Shown: positions 1 to 7,762 of the stretch, piece after piece
Layout: each line of letters begins with the position of its first letter
Position numbering within the stretch: the stretch's first letter is position 1
Assembly: GCA_038326775.1 (NCBI GenBank)
Contig: JBBQKJ010000001.1
Span: 62,001-126,000, forward strand
Reading direction: 5' to 3'
DNA from: DYIU01 sp038326775
GTDB taxonomy: Bacteria > Actinomycetota > Geothermincolia > Fen-727 > Anoxymicrobiaceae
DNA length: 64,000 nt
Notes under the pieces: model-generated
What the model saw: only the letters and a program-made list of their open reading frames with translations
The model's database searches: none
Told to the model about the DNA's origin: nothing
Position numbers and translations under genes: made by a program

Positions 1-39
1 GCGGGGCCTGTTCCCAGATGGGTTATGAGCTCCGAGAAG

Positions 40-159
40 TCAGATCCCGACGGTCGAGCGAGTGTCACGGCCTGTCCTTCGGTCTGTTCTTAGTATTGCG
101 CGGGCCGTCTGTGCCTTGTCAGGCTTGAGCTCTATCTTGTAGGCCCGCTTGATGTTCAT
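40..159 (-). pseudogene. TnpB/IS605 OrfB-like N-terminal remnant
   Basis: A 39-codon frame starts with ATG at 159, preceded on the minus strand by GGGAGGT, and reads MNIKRAYKIELKPDKAQ before running into unrelated residues and a stop. That opening resembles the conserved N-terminus of IS200/IS605-family OrfB (TnpB) proteins, which begin with a short basic beta-strand such as K-A-Y-K-x-x-L-x-P-x-K-x-Q. The rest of a roughly 350-450 residue TnpB is absent or lies outside the window. It sits beside a broken methyltransferase gene, consistent with a decayed mobile-element edge. The call rests on about 17 residues. Confidence 0.45.
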
Positions 160-214
160 AATTGTATTCTACCTCCCACCGGAACGGTCTTCGCCACCCG
201 GATGACGTCGGCGC

Positions 215-854
215 CTACTTCCTTGCTACGCCTTTGAAGAACGTGTAGCAGAACGTGCCGCCGGCTTCCGAGGTGCGGTACAGGTCGCGGACCCCCCTGT
301 CGAAGTCACCCGCCGTCGCCAGCCCCAGCTCGAGGGCTTTTTCCTTGGCTCCCTCCACCATCGCGGTGAAAGTGTTCTTCGTGAACCCCTCGACCAGTCC
401 GGGCCTGCTCTCGTCTGCATAGACCATCCTGGGGCTGACCTCGACGTCCTCGAACCCGGCCTCCTCCAGCAGGGGATAAAGCCTGCGGCCTATCAGCGAG
501 TCTCCGCCCGCGCGGGCCTGGGAACCGATCAGGCAGTTGATGGCCGCTCTCGAACGGGAGGTCGAAGACGTCAGCCTGTCTGAAAGTAACGTTGTTGCGC
601 CCCTCTTTTTCCAGGAGCCTGCGTGCCTCATCGATGGAGTCGGGCGAGATATCGACCGAGGTGAAATGCGCGGACGGGCTGTTCCCGGCAAGGATGATCG
701 TCTGGGCTCCCACGCCGCAGCCCACCTCTAGCACCTCGCTTCGCGCGGGATAGCGGGTATCTTGATGGAGCAGTTCCGCCAGCGTGCCGGCCTGGTCGTG
801 AAGCCTTTCGGCTTCTCTATGGGAGTACCCGTGAACGTAGTCGCGGTTTAACAT
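215..854 (-). pseudogene. class I SAM-dependent methyltransferase, internally deleted and frameshifted
   Basis: The N-terminal part (854 down to about 540) reads as a Rossmann methyltransferase with the SAM-binding glycine motif LEVGCGVGAQT and the acidic strand SVDISPDSIDEAR. After QADVFDLPFES the frame turns to nonsense, while the continuation resumes in another frame as INCLIGSQARAGGD and ends at 215 with FCYTFFKGVARK. Related intact proteins carry roughly 50-60 residues between those points (the motif IV/V strand and helix), which are missing. The gene therefore carries a deletion plus a frameshift and is probably non-functional, unless the assembly is wrong there. Function of the family: transfer of a methyl group from S-adenosylmethionine to a small molecule, here unknown. 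Confidence 0.75.
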
Positions 855-866
855 GCCGGTGCGCGC

Positions 867-1925
867 CTACTTCAGGAGCCCGCGCTCCGCGGCCATCTTC
901 ATCTGCATCTCTATGAAGTTGGACGGCGGCTCCAAGGCATCGGGTTTCGCTATGAGCGAGGCGGCGTTCTCCGGGCAGGTGGGGACACACAGGCCGCACC
1001 CTATGCACCGGGCCAGGTCGATTTCCATGTAGTCGTCGCCTTCCACGATGGCCTCAATCTGGCACCGCTCGAGGCAGGTCCCACACGCTACGCACAGGTC
1101 TGGATCGATCGTGGCGTGGTAAGACGAAAGGGCGTGGTCGGCCGGGCGCTCGTACGTCTTCAGTCCCAGGAGCATGTTGCAGCTGTCCCCGCAGCAGGTG
1201 CAGATATTCATTATCGCCTGTGAATTTGTGGGGGAGAGCACCATCGCGTGCTCCTCTGCCTCGTCCAGTATCTTCAGGCACTCCTCTACGGTGATCTGCC
1301 TGCCTATGCCGTTCTCGATGTAGTACCGGGCGCCGAAGCTGAAGGTCAGACAGCTCTCCATGGGGTGCTCGCACGGCCTGCCCAGAAGCTGCTTCTCCTT
1401 GCGGCATATGCAGTCCGCCACGGCGATGACGTCCTGCTTCTTCACCATCTCACGCGCGTCGTCGTAGGTGGCAACGGAGGTGGTGGTGTCGATTGCGTCA
1501 CCCACCGGCACAACTCTCATCTGCTTGCTCTCGAGGCTGCCGAAGTGCCGGGTGACGTAGGGCACATACTCATCGAGCAGCTCGGCCAGCTCCCGGTCCA
1601 TCGCCTTGAGGTGGAACTCGTATATCCCGATCAGGAACTGCAGGGCCATGTAGTACGGCTCGCCGTTGATGCGTACCCTGTTTAGGCTCCCCTGCTTCGC
1701 CATGGACTCGAGCATCTCCGCGGCCTCGGCCTCGTCCATCCCGATACGCTCTGCGATAGCGGAGACTGTCTCGGGCATCTGCGTGAGCTGCATGGCGAGC
1801 TCGGCCTCCTCCGCCGTGAAGTACCGCTTGAGCAGCTTTATCTCGACCCCGCTTTGCGTGGAGGGAAAACCTCCAGGTAGCCCGTCAAGGAACTCCCGCA
1901 ACCGGTAGTAGACATCGTCGGACAT
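867..1925 (-). CDS. 4Fe-4S ferredoxin-domain protein with N-terminal helical/HTH-like region
   Basis: 352 residues from the ATG at 1925, chosen because GGAGGT lies 4 nt upstream; a longer frame exists but lacks such a site. The N-terminal third is helical, including a segment like a winged-helix repeat (SAIAERIGMDEAEAAEML). The middle has cysteine clusters (ADCICRKE, then ICTCCGDSC) that could bind another iron-sulfur centre. The C-terminus carries two typical [4Fe-4S] motifs, LCVACGTCLERC and RCIGCGLCVPTC. Such proteins act as cytoplasmic electron carriers or redox sensors in anaerobes. The gene at 15430-16272 has a similar overall plan. Partner and substrate are unknown. Confidence 0.75.
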   Translation of the reverse strand: MSDDVYYRLREFLDGLPGGFPSTQSGVEIKLLKRYFTAEEAELAMQLTQMPETVSAIAERIGMDEAEAAEMLESMAKQGSLNRVRINGEPYYMALQFLIGIYEFHLKAMDRELAELLDEYVPYVTRHFGSLESKQMRVVPVGDAIDTTTSVATYDDAREMVKKQDVIAVADCICRKEKQLLGRPCEHPMESCLTFSFGARYYIENGIGRQITVEECLKILDEAEEHAMVLSPTNSQAIMNICTCCGDSCNMLLGLKTYERPADHALSSYHATIDPDLCVACGTCLERCQIEAIVEGDDYMEIDLARCIGCGLCVPTCPENAASLIAKPDALEPPSNFIEMQMKMAAERGLLK

Positions 1926-2130
1926 GTTGACCTCCGTGGGCCGGTGGACGGCACCATCCACGCCATCTGAATCCTTCCTGACCCAGTCTAGCGCATGGGG
2001 CCCGAAGCTTCGACCTCAGTTGGCAAGCGTGGCGCTTGGGCTTGTTGAAGCATCTCTCGGGCTCTGCTGGCATGACCGGCGCTCAAGCATTAGAATCACC
2101 CCGGAGCTTGAGGCTGAGCACCGAAAGGAC

Positions 2131-2613
2131 GTGAGACCGGGCGTGGAAAGCGAAGCGATCCAGGACGGCTGGCCGGAGTACGGCACCCACTGCTGGGGTT
2201 GCGGAAGGAACAACGAGCACGGGCTGCGGATCAAGAGCCACTGGGACAATGATGAAACCGTATGCTCCTGGCAGCCCGAGAAGTACCATCTCGCGTTCCC
2301 CGGCTCACTGAACGGGGGCATCATCGCCACTTTAATAGACTGCCACTGCTTGAACACGGCACACGCGGCGGCGCTTCGGGCGCAGGGCGGTCAGCAGGGA
2401 GCGGAACCGCTGTCCGCCTATGTGACGGGTTCGCTGTCCGTCAAGTACGTAAGGCCGACCCCTGTCGACAGGCCGGTGGTCCTGCGGGCCAGGGTCAAGG
2501 AGATGACGGAGCGAAAGACGGTCGTTACCTGCTCGCTTTTCTCTGACGGCGTGGAATGCGCGAGCGGCGAAGTCGTCGCCGTGAAGCTGGACCTGGGACG
2601 GAGTCAGGAGTGA
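2131..2613 (+). CDS. PaaI-like hotdog-fold thioesterase
   Basis: About 160 residues from the GTG at 2131, with another in-frame GTG at 2143; the open frame extends back to 1924, but that part does not look like the family. The protein has the hotdog-fold thioesterase layout: GTHCWGCGRNNEHGLRIKS, then HLAFPGSLNGGIIATLIDCH, the central helix with G-G and a D/H-containing active-site segment, and the closing strand SGEVVAVKLD. PaaI-type enzymes hydrolyse acyl-CoA thioesters in the cytoplasm, here perhaps to recover CoA. It is transcribed divergently from the ferredoxin gene and lies 103 nt upstream of the nitronate monooxygenase-like gene. The start codon is uncertain. Confidence 0.75.
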   Translation: MRPGVESEAIQDGWPEYGTHCWGCGRNNEHGLRIKSHWDNDETVCSWQPEKYHLAFPGSLNGGIIATLIDCHCLNTAHAAALRAQGGQQGAEPLSAYVTGSLSVKYVRPTPVDRPVVLRARVKEMTERKTVVTCSLFSDGVECASGEVVAVKLDLGRSQE

Positions 2614-2716
2614 TTGCGTGGCCCCACCACCCGCGTCTTTCTCATTCCTGAGGGAGTTTCCGGGCTCCAGGCTCAGGTGATAGGATTTTCAACGGTATAC
2701 GATAAGGAGGCGCACA

Positions 2717-3694
2717 GTGCGGACAAAGATGACGGAGCTTTTTGGGATAGAGCACCCCGTGATGTGCGGGGGCATGATGTGGCTGGCCAAGCCCGAGCTC
2801 TGCGCCGCGATATCGAACGCCGGCGGGTTGGGGAACCTGACCGCGGGCAACTACGACTCGTTGGAGGAGTTCCGCCGGGCGGTGGCCGAGACCAGGCGCC
2901 TTACGGACAAGCCGTTCTGCGTGAACATCACTCTGATGCCGTCGGTGCGAATCACCAAGGAGCTGCACCAGGAGTACTTCGACGTCTGCTGCGAGGAGAA
3001 CGTGGCGGCTATCGAGATATCCGGCACACCGCTCGACCGCTACCTGGGACCCGAGGCACTCGAGCGGGCCCGGGAAGCCGGCGTGAAGCTCATCCACAAG
3101 CTCGGCGCCGTCCGCCACGCGAAGCACGCGGAGTCGGCGGGCTACGACGCGGTCATCGCGGCCGGTATCGAGGAGGGCGGTCACCCGCTGGACGACGACG
3201 TGACCACCATGGTCCTCACCCCGCGGATAAGCGAGACGATAAGCCTTCCGGTGATAACCACGGGGGGCATCGCCGACGGCAGGGGGCTCGCGGCCGCGCT
3301 GGTGCTGGGTGGGTCCGGAGTGATGATGGCCTCGAGGTTCATCGCCACGAAAGAATGCCTGGCCAACGATAAGATAAAGGAAGAGCTGGTGCGCCGCCAG
3401 GAGTACGAGACCACAATGATATGCAAGACACTGAACCTGCAGATGCGCTGCCTCAAGAACCAGATCGCCCAGAAGGTGCTGGACGTCGAGGCTGGCCATG
3501 GCACCTTCGAGGACGTGCTCCCCTTCATGCTCGGCGAGAGGTCGAAGACCGCCTGGGAGGTGGGCGACGTCGACATGGCCCCCCTCGCCGTCGGGCAGTC
3601 GATAGGCCTCATCAACGACGTCCCGACCTGCCGGGAGCTGCTGGACGGGATGGTCGCCCAGGCCGGGGAGATACTGGGCGGACTGCCGGCCTGA
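2717..3694 (+). CDS. nitronate monooxygenase-like FMN enzyme (NPD/FabK family)
   Basis: 325 residues starting with GTG at 2717, seven nt after AGGAGG. It shows the 2-nitropropane dioxygenase/FabK TIM-barrel pattern: GIEHPVMCGGMMWLAKPELC at the N-terminus, SNAGGLGNLTAG, the mid-barrel AGYDAVIAAGIEEGGH, then PVITTGGIADGRGLAAALVLG, which forms the FMN phosphate site, and GSGVMMASRFIATKE. Family members oxidise nitronates or reduce enoyl thioesters. The histidine in the EEGGH segment matches the catalytic position of nitronate monooxygenases. In an anaerobe, the physiological role may be an enoyl or quinone reductase-like reaction. The gene converges on the flavoprotein at 3698 with a 3-nt gap. 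Confidence 0.8.
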   Translation: MRTKMTELFGIEHPVMCGGMMWLAKPELCAAISNAGGLGNLTAGNYDSLEEFRRAVAETRRLTDKPFCVNITLMPSVRITKELHQEYFDVCCEENVAAIEISGTPLDRYLGPEALERAREAGVKLIHKLGAVRHAKHAESAGYDAVIAAGIEEGGHPLDDDVTTMVLTPRISETISLPVITTGGIADGRGLAAALVLGGSGVMMASRFIATKECLANDKIKEELVRRQEYETTMICKTLNLQMRCLKNQIAQKVLDVEAGHGTFEDVLPFMLGERSKTAWEVGDVDMAPLAVGQSIGLINDVPTCRELLDGMVAQAGEILGGLPA

Positions 3695-3697
3695 GCC

Positions 3698-5032
3698 CTA
3701 TGACCGGGTGAGCACCGCGGCCGCCGCGTCCTCGCCGCTGCGCAGCGCTCCCTCGACGCAGGAGACCAGGTACATGTACTCTCCGGCCAGGTGCAGGCCC
3801 TTGACGTCCCTGATGTTGTTTCGCTTAAGGCAGTACATCGCCGGGAACTGACCGGGTGACTCCAGGCAGATGGCCTCGTCCCAGCGCACTATCTCGGTCA
3901 TCACGGGGGTCGGAACGCGAGGCACAAAGCGCCCCAGCTCGCTCATCACCCTTGCGGCGACTTCGGCATCCGGAAGCTCGTTGATCTCTTTTGCCCTCCG
4001 CCCGTACGTGACGCAGTGGGAGAGACCCGCGCCGGCGGGCGCAAAGTTTGGGGACTTGTCGCTGCAGTCGTTCAGTCCGGGCAGAAAGCTCTCCGCCGCC
4101 GCCGGCAGCGAAACAGCGTAGAGCCCCTCGGGCAGCAGGCGCTCCTCGAACGCGACCATCACGTGGACGGTCGAGCTGTACCTGATGGTTTCCAGCGGCT
4201 TGCTGATGGTGTCGGGCAGGCCGGGCATTATCTTCCTCGCCACACCGGCGGTCGTCGCGCATATCACGTGGTCGGCTTCCATGAAGCCGTCTTTTGTGCG
4301 GACACCTTTCACGGCGTTATTCTCGATGACGATTTCCTCGACAGGTGTAGCGAGCTCTATCGAGTCGCTGCAGCGCTCGTAGAGGGCCGCGGGAAGCGAC
4401 CCGATGCCTTTCTCCAGGAGCAGCAGCCCCTTGTAAAGGCCCATAAGCCCGATGATATGGGGTATGGAGACCTCGTCGGCTTCACCGAGGGTGAGAGACG
4501 AGACCATGGGCCCCATCACCCAGTCCAGAGCCTCACTGCCGCCGTGCTCGAGCGCGAACGAGGCCACGCTCGTGTCGGCCAGGTCGAGAAGGCACTCGGG
4601 GTTCATGGCCTCGATATCGACGTTGATGTAGCGCTTGAGCAGGGCGAGCCCCAGCCTGGCCATCTGGGGGTATACCCTCCAGGGAAAACCCCTGAACTTG
4701 AGCACTTCCGGGATGCCCCGGATTGCTTCTTTGAACCCGCCTGCCGCGGGCAGCGGGTATGCCCTGCCGTTCCTCCAGAACGCTGCCTTGAGGTTGAACG
4801 GGATTACCTCATCGTCGATTCCCATCTCGCGGCACAGCTTCATCTGGGTCAGGCAGACGTTCGCCATGAACTGCGCGCCCGTGTCGAAAAGGAAACCGCC
4901 CTTTGAATAGCACCTGGCCCGGCCCCCGGCGGCGCCACCGGACTCGAACGCGGTCACGTCGACCCCCGCTTTGCGCAGGGCGTGTGTCGCGGCAAGCCCC
5001 GCCGCTCCCGCTCCCACCACGGCAACCTTCAT
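3698..5032 (-). CDS. FAD-dependent amine oxidase/phytoene desaturase-like oxidoreductase
   Basis: 444 residues, ATG at 5032 close behind GGAGGTGAAGG. The N-terminus has the dinucleotide-binding fold VAVVGAGAAGLAATHALRKA with the glutamate that binds the FAD ribose (TAFESGGAAGGRA). The C-terminus has the closing FAD motif GLHLAGEYMYLVSCVEGALRSGEDAA. This is the protoporphyrinogen oxidase/CrtI/amine oxidase superfamily, which oxidises C-C or C-N bonds using FAD. It lies 23 nt downstream of the related gene at 5056-6480 on the same strand, so the two are probably one operon. The substrate cannot be deduced; carotenoid or retinoid chemistry is possible but unproven. Confidence 0.8.
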   Translation of the reverse strand: MKVAVVGAGAAGLAATHALRKAGVDVTAFESGGAAGGRARCYSKGGFLFDTGAQFMANVCLTQMKLCREMGIDDEVIPFNLKAAFWRNGRAYPLPAAGGFKEAIRGIPEVLKFRGFPWRVYPQMARLGLALLKRYINVDIEAMNPECLLDLADTSVASFALEHGGSEALDWVMGPMVSSLTLGEADEVSIPHIIGLMGLYKGLLLLEKGIGSLPAALYERCSDSIELATPVEEIVIENNAVKGVRTKDGFMEADHVICATTAGVARKIMPGLPDTISKPLETIRYSSTVHVMVAFEERLLPEGLYAVSLPAAAESFLPGLNDCSDKSPNFAPAGAGLSHCVTYGRRAKEINELPDAEVAARVMSELGRFVPRVPTPVMTEIVRWDEAICLESPGQFPAMYCLKRNNIRDVKGLHLAGEYMYLVSCVEGALRSGEDAAAAVLTRS

Positions 5033-5055
5033 CCTTCACCTCCGCAATTTCAAGA

Positions 5056-6480
5056 TCAAGGGGACAGGGAACGCGAGAGGTTGAGGGCGCTGCCGGAGGC
5101 CATCTCGGTGCCTATCCCGCGCGCACCGGCGTCCGACCCCACGAGCATGAGCCCTTCCACGGGCGTGCGATGCCCGGGCCGCCGGCTCCCCACCTGGTCT
5201 GGAGTCTGGGCCAGCCCGATGCACTCGCCGGCGTTGTGCGCGGTCAGCTCCCTCGTGTCTCCGCTAAGGGTCCGCGATTGCCATAGAAGCGCGTTCTCTA
5301 TCCCGGGGAAGAGGCCGAGGATCCGCTCGTATACCTTGTCGAGTATGGCGTCACATAACTCGGGCGGGGCATCCGCGGGCACCGCGGTGCCCGCGATCAC
5401 CAGCTGCTTCCCCTCGGGCGCGAGGCCCGGGTCCTGGTTGGAAGGCACGGGCATGAAGATGTAAGGGTCCTCGGGCACCGTCCCCGTCTCGAGATGGCTG
5501 AACACCTTCTCCGGCGGGAGGTCGGGCATGTAGAAGACCACCGGGTAGGGGATGACCTTACGCTCCAGGGCCAGCTTCACGGTGACGTAGGCGTTGGAAT
5601 CTGCGTACCCGTCAGCCTTACGTGAATATTCCTCGCCGAAGTTCTCCCTGCCGGCGAGCTCCACGGTCCTGCGCAGGCCCGCGTTGGATACGACGAGGTC
5701 GGCCGGGTACTCGGCGCGGTCGGTCTCCACAGCCCTGACCCTGCCACCCTCCACGCGGATGCGCCTCACCGGCTCCTCGTAGTGTACCCGGCCACCCAGC
5801 CGCTCCAGCGACCGCAGGAACGAACCCGGGATGTCTCCGGAGCCGCCCCGCGGATACCCGAAGCTCGCGTCGTTGAACATCCGGGTGAAAGACCAGATGA
5901 ACTCACCCGCGGAAGCCTGCAGGTAGGAGACGGCGAAGTACAGCTGGCAGATGCAGGTCATGAAGAGGTGTATCATCTCGTCGTCCGTGTAGCGCGAAAC
6001 ATAATCTATCAGGACCACGGGGTCGTTTTTTTCGACGTCGCGTCCCGCCATCAGAGACCGGAACAGGCGGAAAGCGCCCAGGTAGTTCCTGGGCCGCACT
6101 CCCAGCTTCAGGGCGATGCTCGCCTGCGTAAAGAGCGGCCTGATGTCAAGGGGATAGTCGAACTCGGTCTTGCCCATTATCCTGCAGGGCGGGTCCCTGG
6201 TTATCCATCCCAGGTCGCCCCCCAGCAGGCGGTTCACCTCTCCGTGCGGCCCGGCTTCCCCGCGGCTGAACATGTGCACGCCGAAATCGACGACGAAGCC
6301 GTCTCGCTTCAAGGAGGCGCATCGCCCGCCCGCGAACGGATGGGTTTCCAGCAAGTCGACCTCGTAGCCCTTCTTTGCAAGCAGCGCCCCCGCGGCGCTG
6401 CCACCTACACCGGTGCCGATAACAACCGCCTTACCGCTCAACGCCCTCACCCCCAGCATTACCGATTTGGGCTCCGACAA
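5056..6480 (-). CDS. phytoene desaturase/RetSat-like FAD oxidoreductase
   Basis: Up to 474 residues. The first start is TTG at 6480; an in-frame ATG seven codons later is equally possible because neither has an ideal ribosome site. The N-terminus holds the FAD motif AVVIGTGVGGSAAGALLAKK, followed by ETHPFAGGRC and FVVDFGVHMF, typical of the CrtI/carotenoid isomerase/retinol saturase branch. The C-terminus has GLMLVGSDAGARGIGTEMAS, the usual second FAD-contact segment. Such enzymes desaturate, isomerise or saturate polyenes, but the branch also includes many unstudied bacterial proteins. It is first in an operon with the flavoprotein at 3698-5032. No phytoene synthase or carotenoid cleavage gene is visible in the window. 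Confidence 0.75.
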   Translation of the reverse strand: MSEPKSVMLGVRALSGKAVVIGTGVGGSAAGALLAKKGYEVDLLETHPFAGGRCASLKRDGFVVDFGVHMFSRGEAGPHGEVNRLLGGDLGWITRDPPCRIMGKTEFDYPLDIRPLFTQASIALKLGVRPRNYLGAFRLFRSLMAGRDVEKNDPVVLIDYVSRYTDDEMIHLFMTCICQLYFAVSYLQASAGEFIWSFTRMFNDASFGYPRGGSGDIPGSFLRSLERLGGRVHYEEPVRRIRVEGGRVRAVETDRAEYPADLVVSNAGLRRTVELAGRENFGEEYSRKADGYADSNAYVTVKLALERKVIPYPVVFYMPDLPPEKVFSHLETGTVPEDPYIFMPVPSNQDPGLAPEGKQLVIAGTAVPADAPPELCDAILDKVYERILGLFPGIENALLWQSRTLSGDTRELTAHNAGECIGLAQTPDQVGSRRPGHRTPVEGLMLVGSDAGARGIGTEMASGSALNLSRSLSP

Positions 6481-6688
6481 TCTTCAAAGCGGCCCCTTGC
6501 CTCCTGAAAAGAACCACAAGTCGCTACCCGATTCTTTCATAAGGCGGCCAAATGATAAATTGCCTCGCCCCATGGCCGGGCAGTACACCTCGATGTGGAT
6601 TTCTCGTATAATTAATGTCAAGCGGCGGCAGACCCGATTACTAGACCAGGAATCATTTATGTTATGTCTGGCGTAAACGGGGGTATCG

Positions 6689-7762
6689 ATGCTCACGAGG
6701 AGCCATGAGAGCGATGCCGGGGAAATGACGAAGGCGGTTGGATGTCCCGGGGTAGCGCGCGGGGTGAGCGCGCCTCCGGAGGCAGGGAAAGCCGCGTTTC
6801 TGCGGGTGGTCGAATACGGCTTGATGGCAGTCTTCTGCACGACCCGGTTCCTGGCCCGCGTAGTCCCCCCATCGGTCCTGGATGCTCTTTTCAACGTTCT
6901 CGGGTCAATCGCTTTTTGTTCGTTCCCCGGGATGAAGCGCCGCCTCAAGCAGAAGGTTACGAGCGCCATGCCCGAGATCACGGACCAGCGTCGAGTCGCG
7001 CTAATCGGCCGCGGGGCTTGCATCGCACTGCTTCGGCCCATTCTTGATTTGAGCATCTTCTGGAAGCATGGCGACCGCTACATGAGCGAGCTGCGAGTCG
7101 AGGGAATCGAGAACCTCGAGAAAGCCGACGCGTCAGGCAAGGGCGTCATACTGGTGGGAGGCCACGTGGGCCAGAACGCGATCCGCGTCCCGGTCATGGC
7201 CCGCCTGGGGAGGCCGTATACCCCCATCTACTACCATCCCGCCGATACGCCGGTCGCGCGCTATTACGGGAGGATGCTGGAGTTCGGGCGGTGTCTGGGG
7301 TGTGACCCGCACGAGCCTGTCTTCTGGGCGGGCCGCGGCATAAAGGGAAAGGTGACCGAGCACCTGATGAACGGCAGGCGCGTCGGCATCGATTTCGACG
7401 TCGACGGAAGGTGCGTGGTGGATTTCTTCGGCCGGCCGGCCGCCATGGCGGCCGGCATAGGTCACTTCGCGATGGAAACCGGTGCGGCTGTGGTACCGTT
7501 CGTCCTTCTACGCGGCGAGCGCGTGTTTGACAACCGCCTCATCTTCCATGAACCGATCACGGTGAAGCGGGCCGGCGACCGTTCCGAGGGCATCAGGACC
7601 ATCATCGGCGAGGTGGCGAAAGCCGGTGAGCGCATGATAAGGGATGCCCCCGAGCAGTGGGAGAGCTGGTTCGGCCTCTGGCATTTCTGGGACCAGGCAG
7701 CCGGGTTGACCGGGAACGTCTACCAGGCCGGAAGTCAGGCTCCGAGGCCCATCGACAGGTAA
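6689..7762 (+). CDS. LpxL/HtrB-like lysophospholipid acyltransferase
   Basis: 357 residues from ATG 6689; an in-frame ATG at 6725 is an alternative. The family signature is visible: GKGVILVGGHVGQNAIRVP (the active-site loop), RRVGIDFDVDGRCVVDFFGRPAAM, METGAAVVPFVLLR, and the closing PEQWESWFGLWHFW. LpxL-family enzymes transfer an acyl chain to a glycolipid at the inner membrane face; actinobacteria use them for inositol mannosides. The usual H-x4-D/E dyad is altered: His159 is followed four residues on by Ala164 (HVGQNA), so the acidic partner is missing at that place. The 3' end overlaps the convergent CoA-transferase gene by 28 nt. Confidence 0.75.
   Translation: MLTRSHESDAGEMTKAVGCPGVARGVSAPPEAGKAAFLRVVEYGLMAVFCTTRFLARVVPPSVLDALFNVLGSIAFCSFPGMKRRLKQKVTSAMPEITDQRRVALIGRGACIALLRPILDLSIFWKHGDRYMSELRVEGIENLEKADASGKGVILVGGHVGQNAIRVPVMARLGRPYTPIYYHPADTPVARYYGRMLEFGRCLGCDPHEPVFWAGRGIKGKVTEHLMNGRRVGIDFDVDGRCVVDFFGRPAAMAAGIGHFAMETGAAVVPFVLLRGERVFDNRLIFHEPITVKRAGDRSEGIRTIIGEVAKAGERMIRDAPEQWESWFGLWHFWDQAAGLTGNVYQAGSQAPRPIDR

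Noticed and set aside
5782..6507. Long open frames antisense to the CrtI-like gene
   Set aside because: They are high-GC shadows of the minus-strand gene, with Arg/Pro/Gly-rich composition and no domain pattern.
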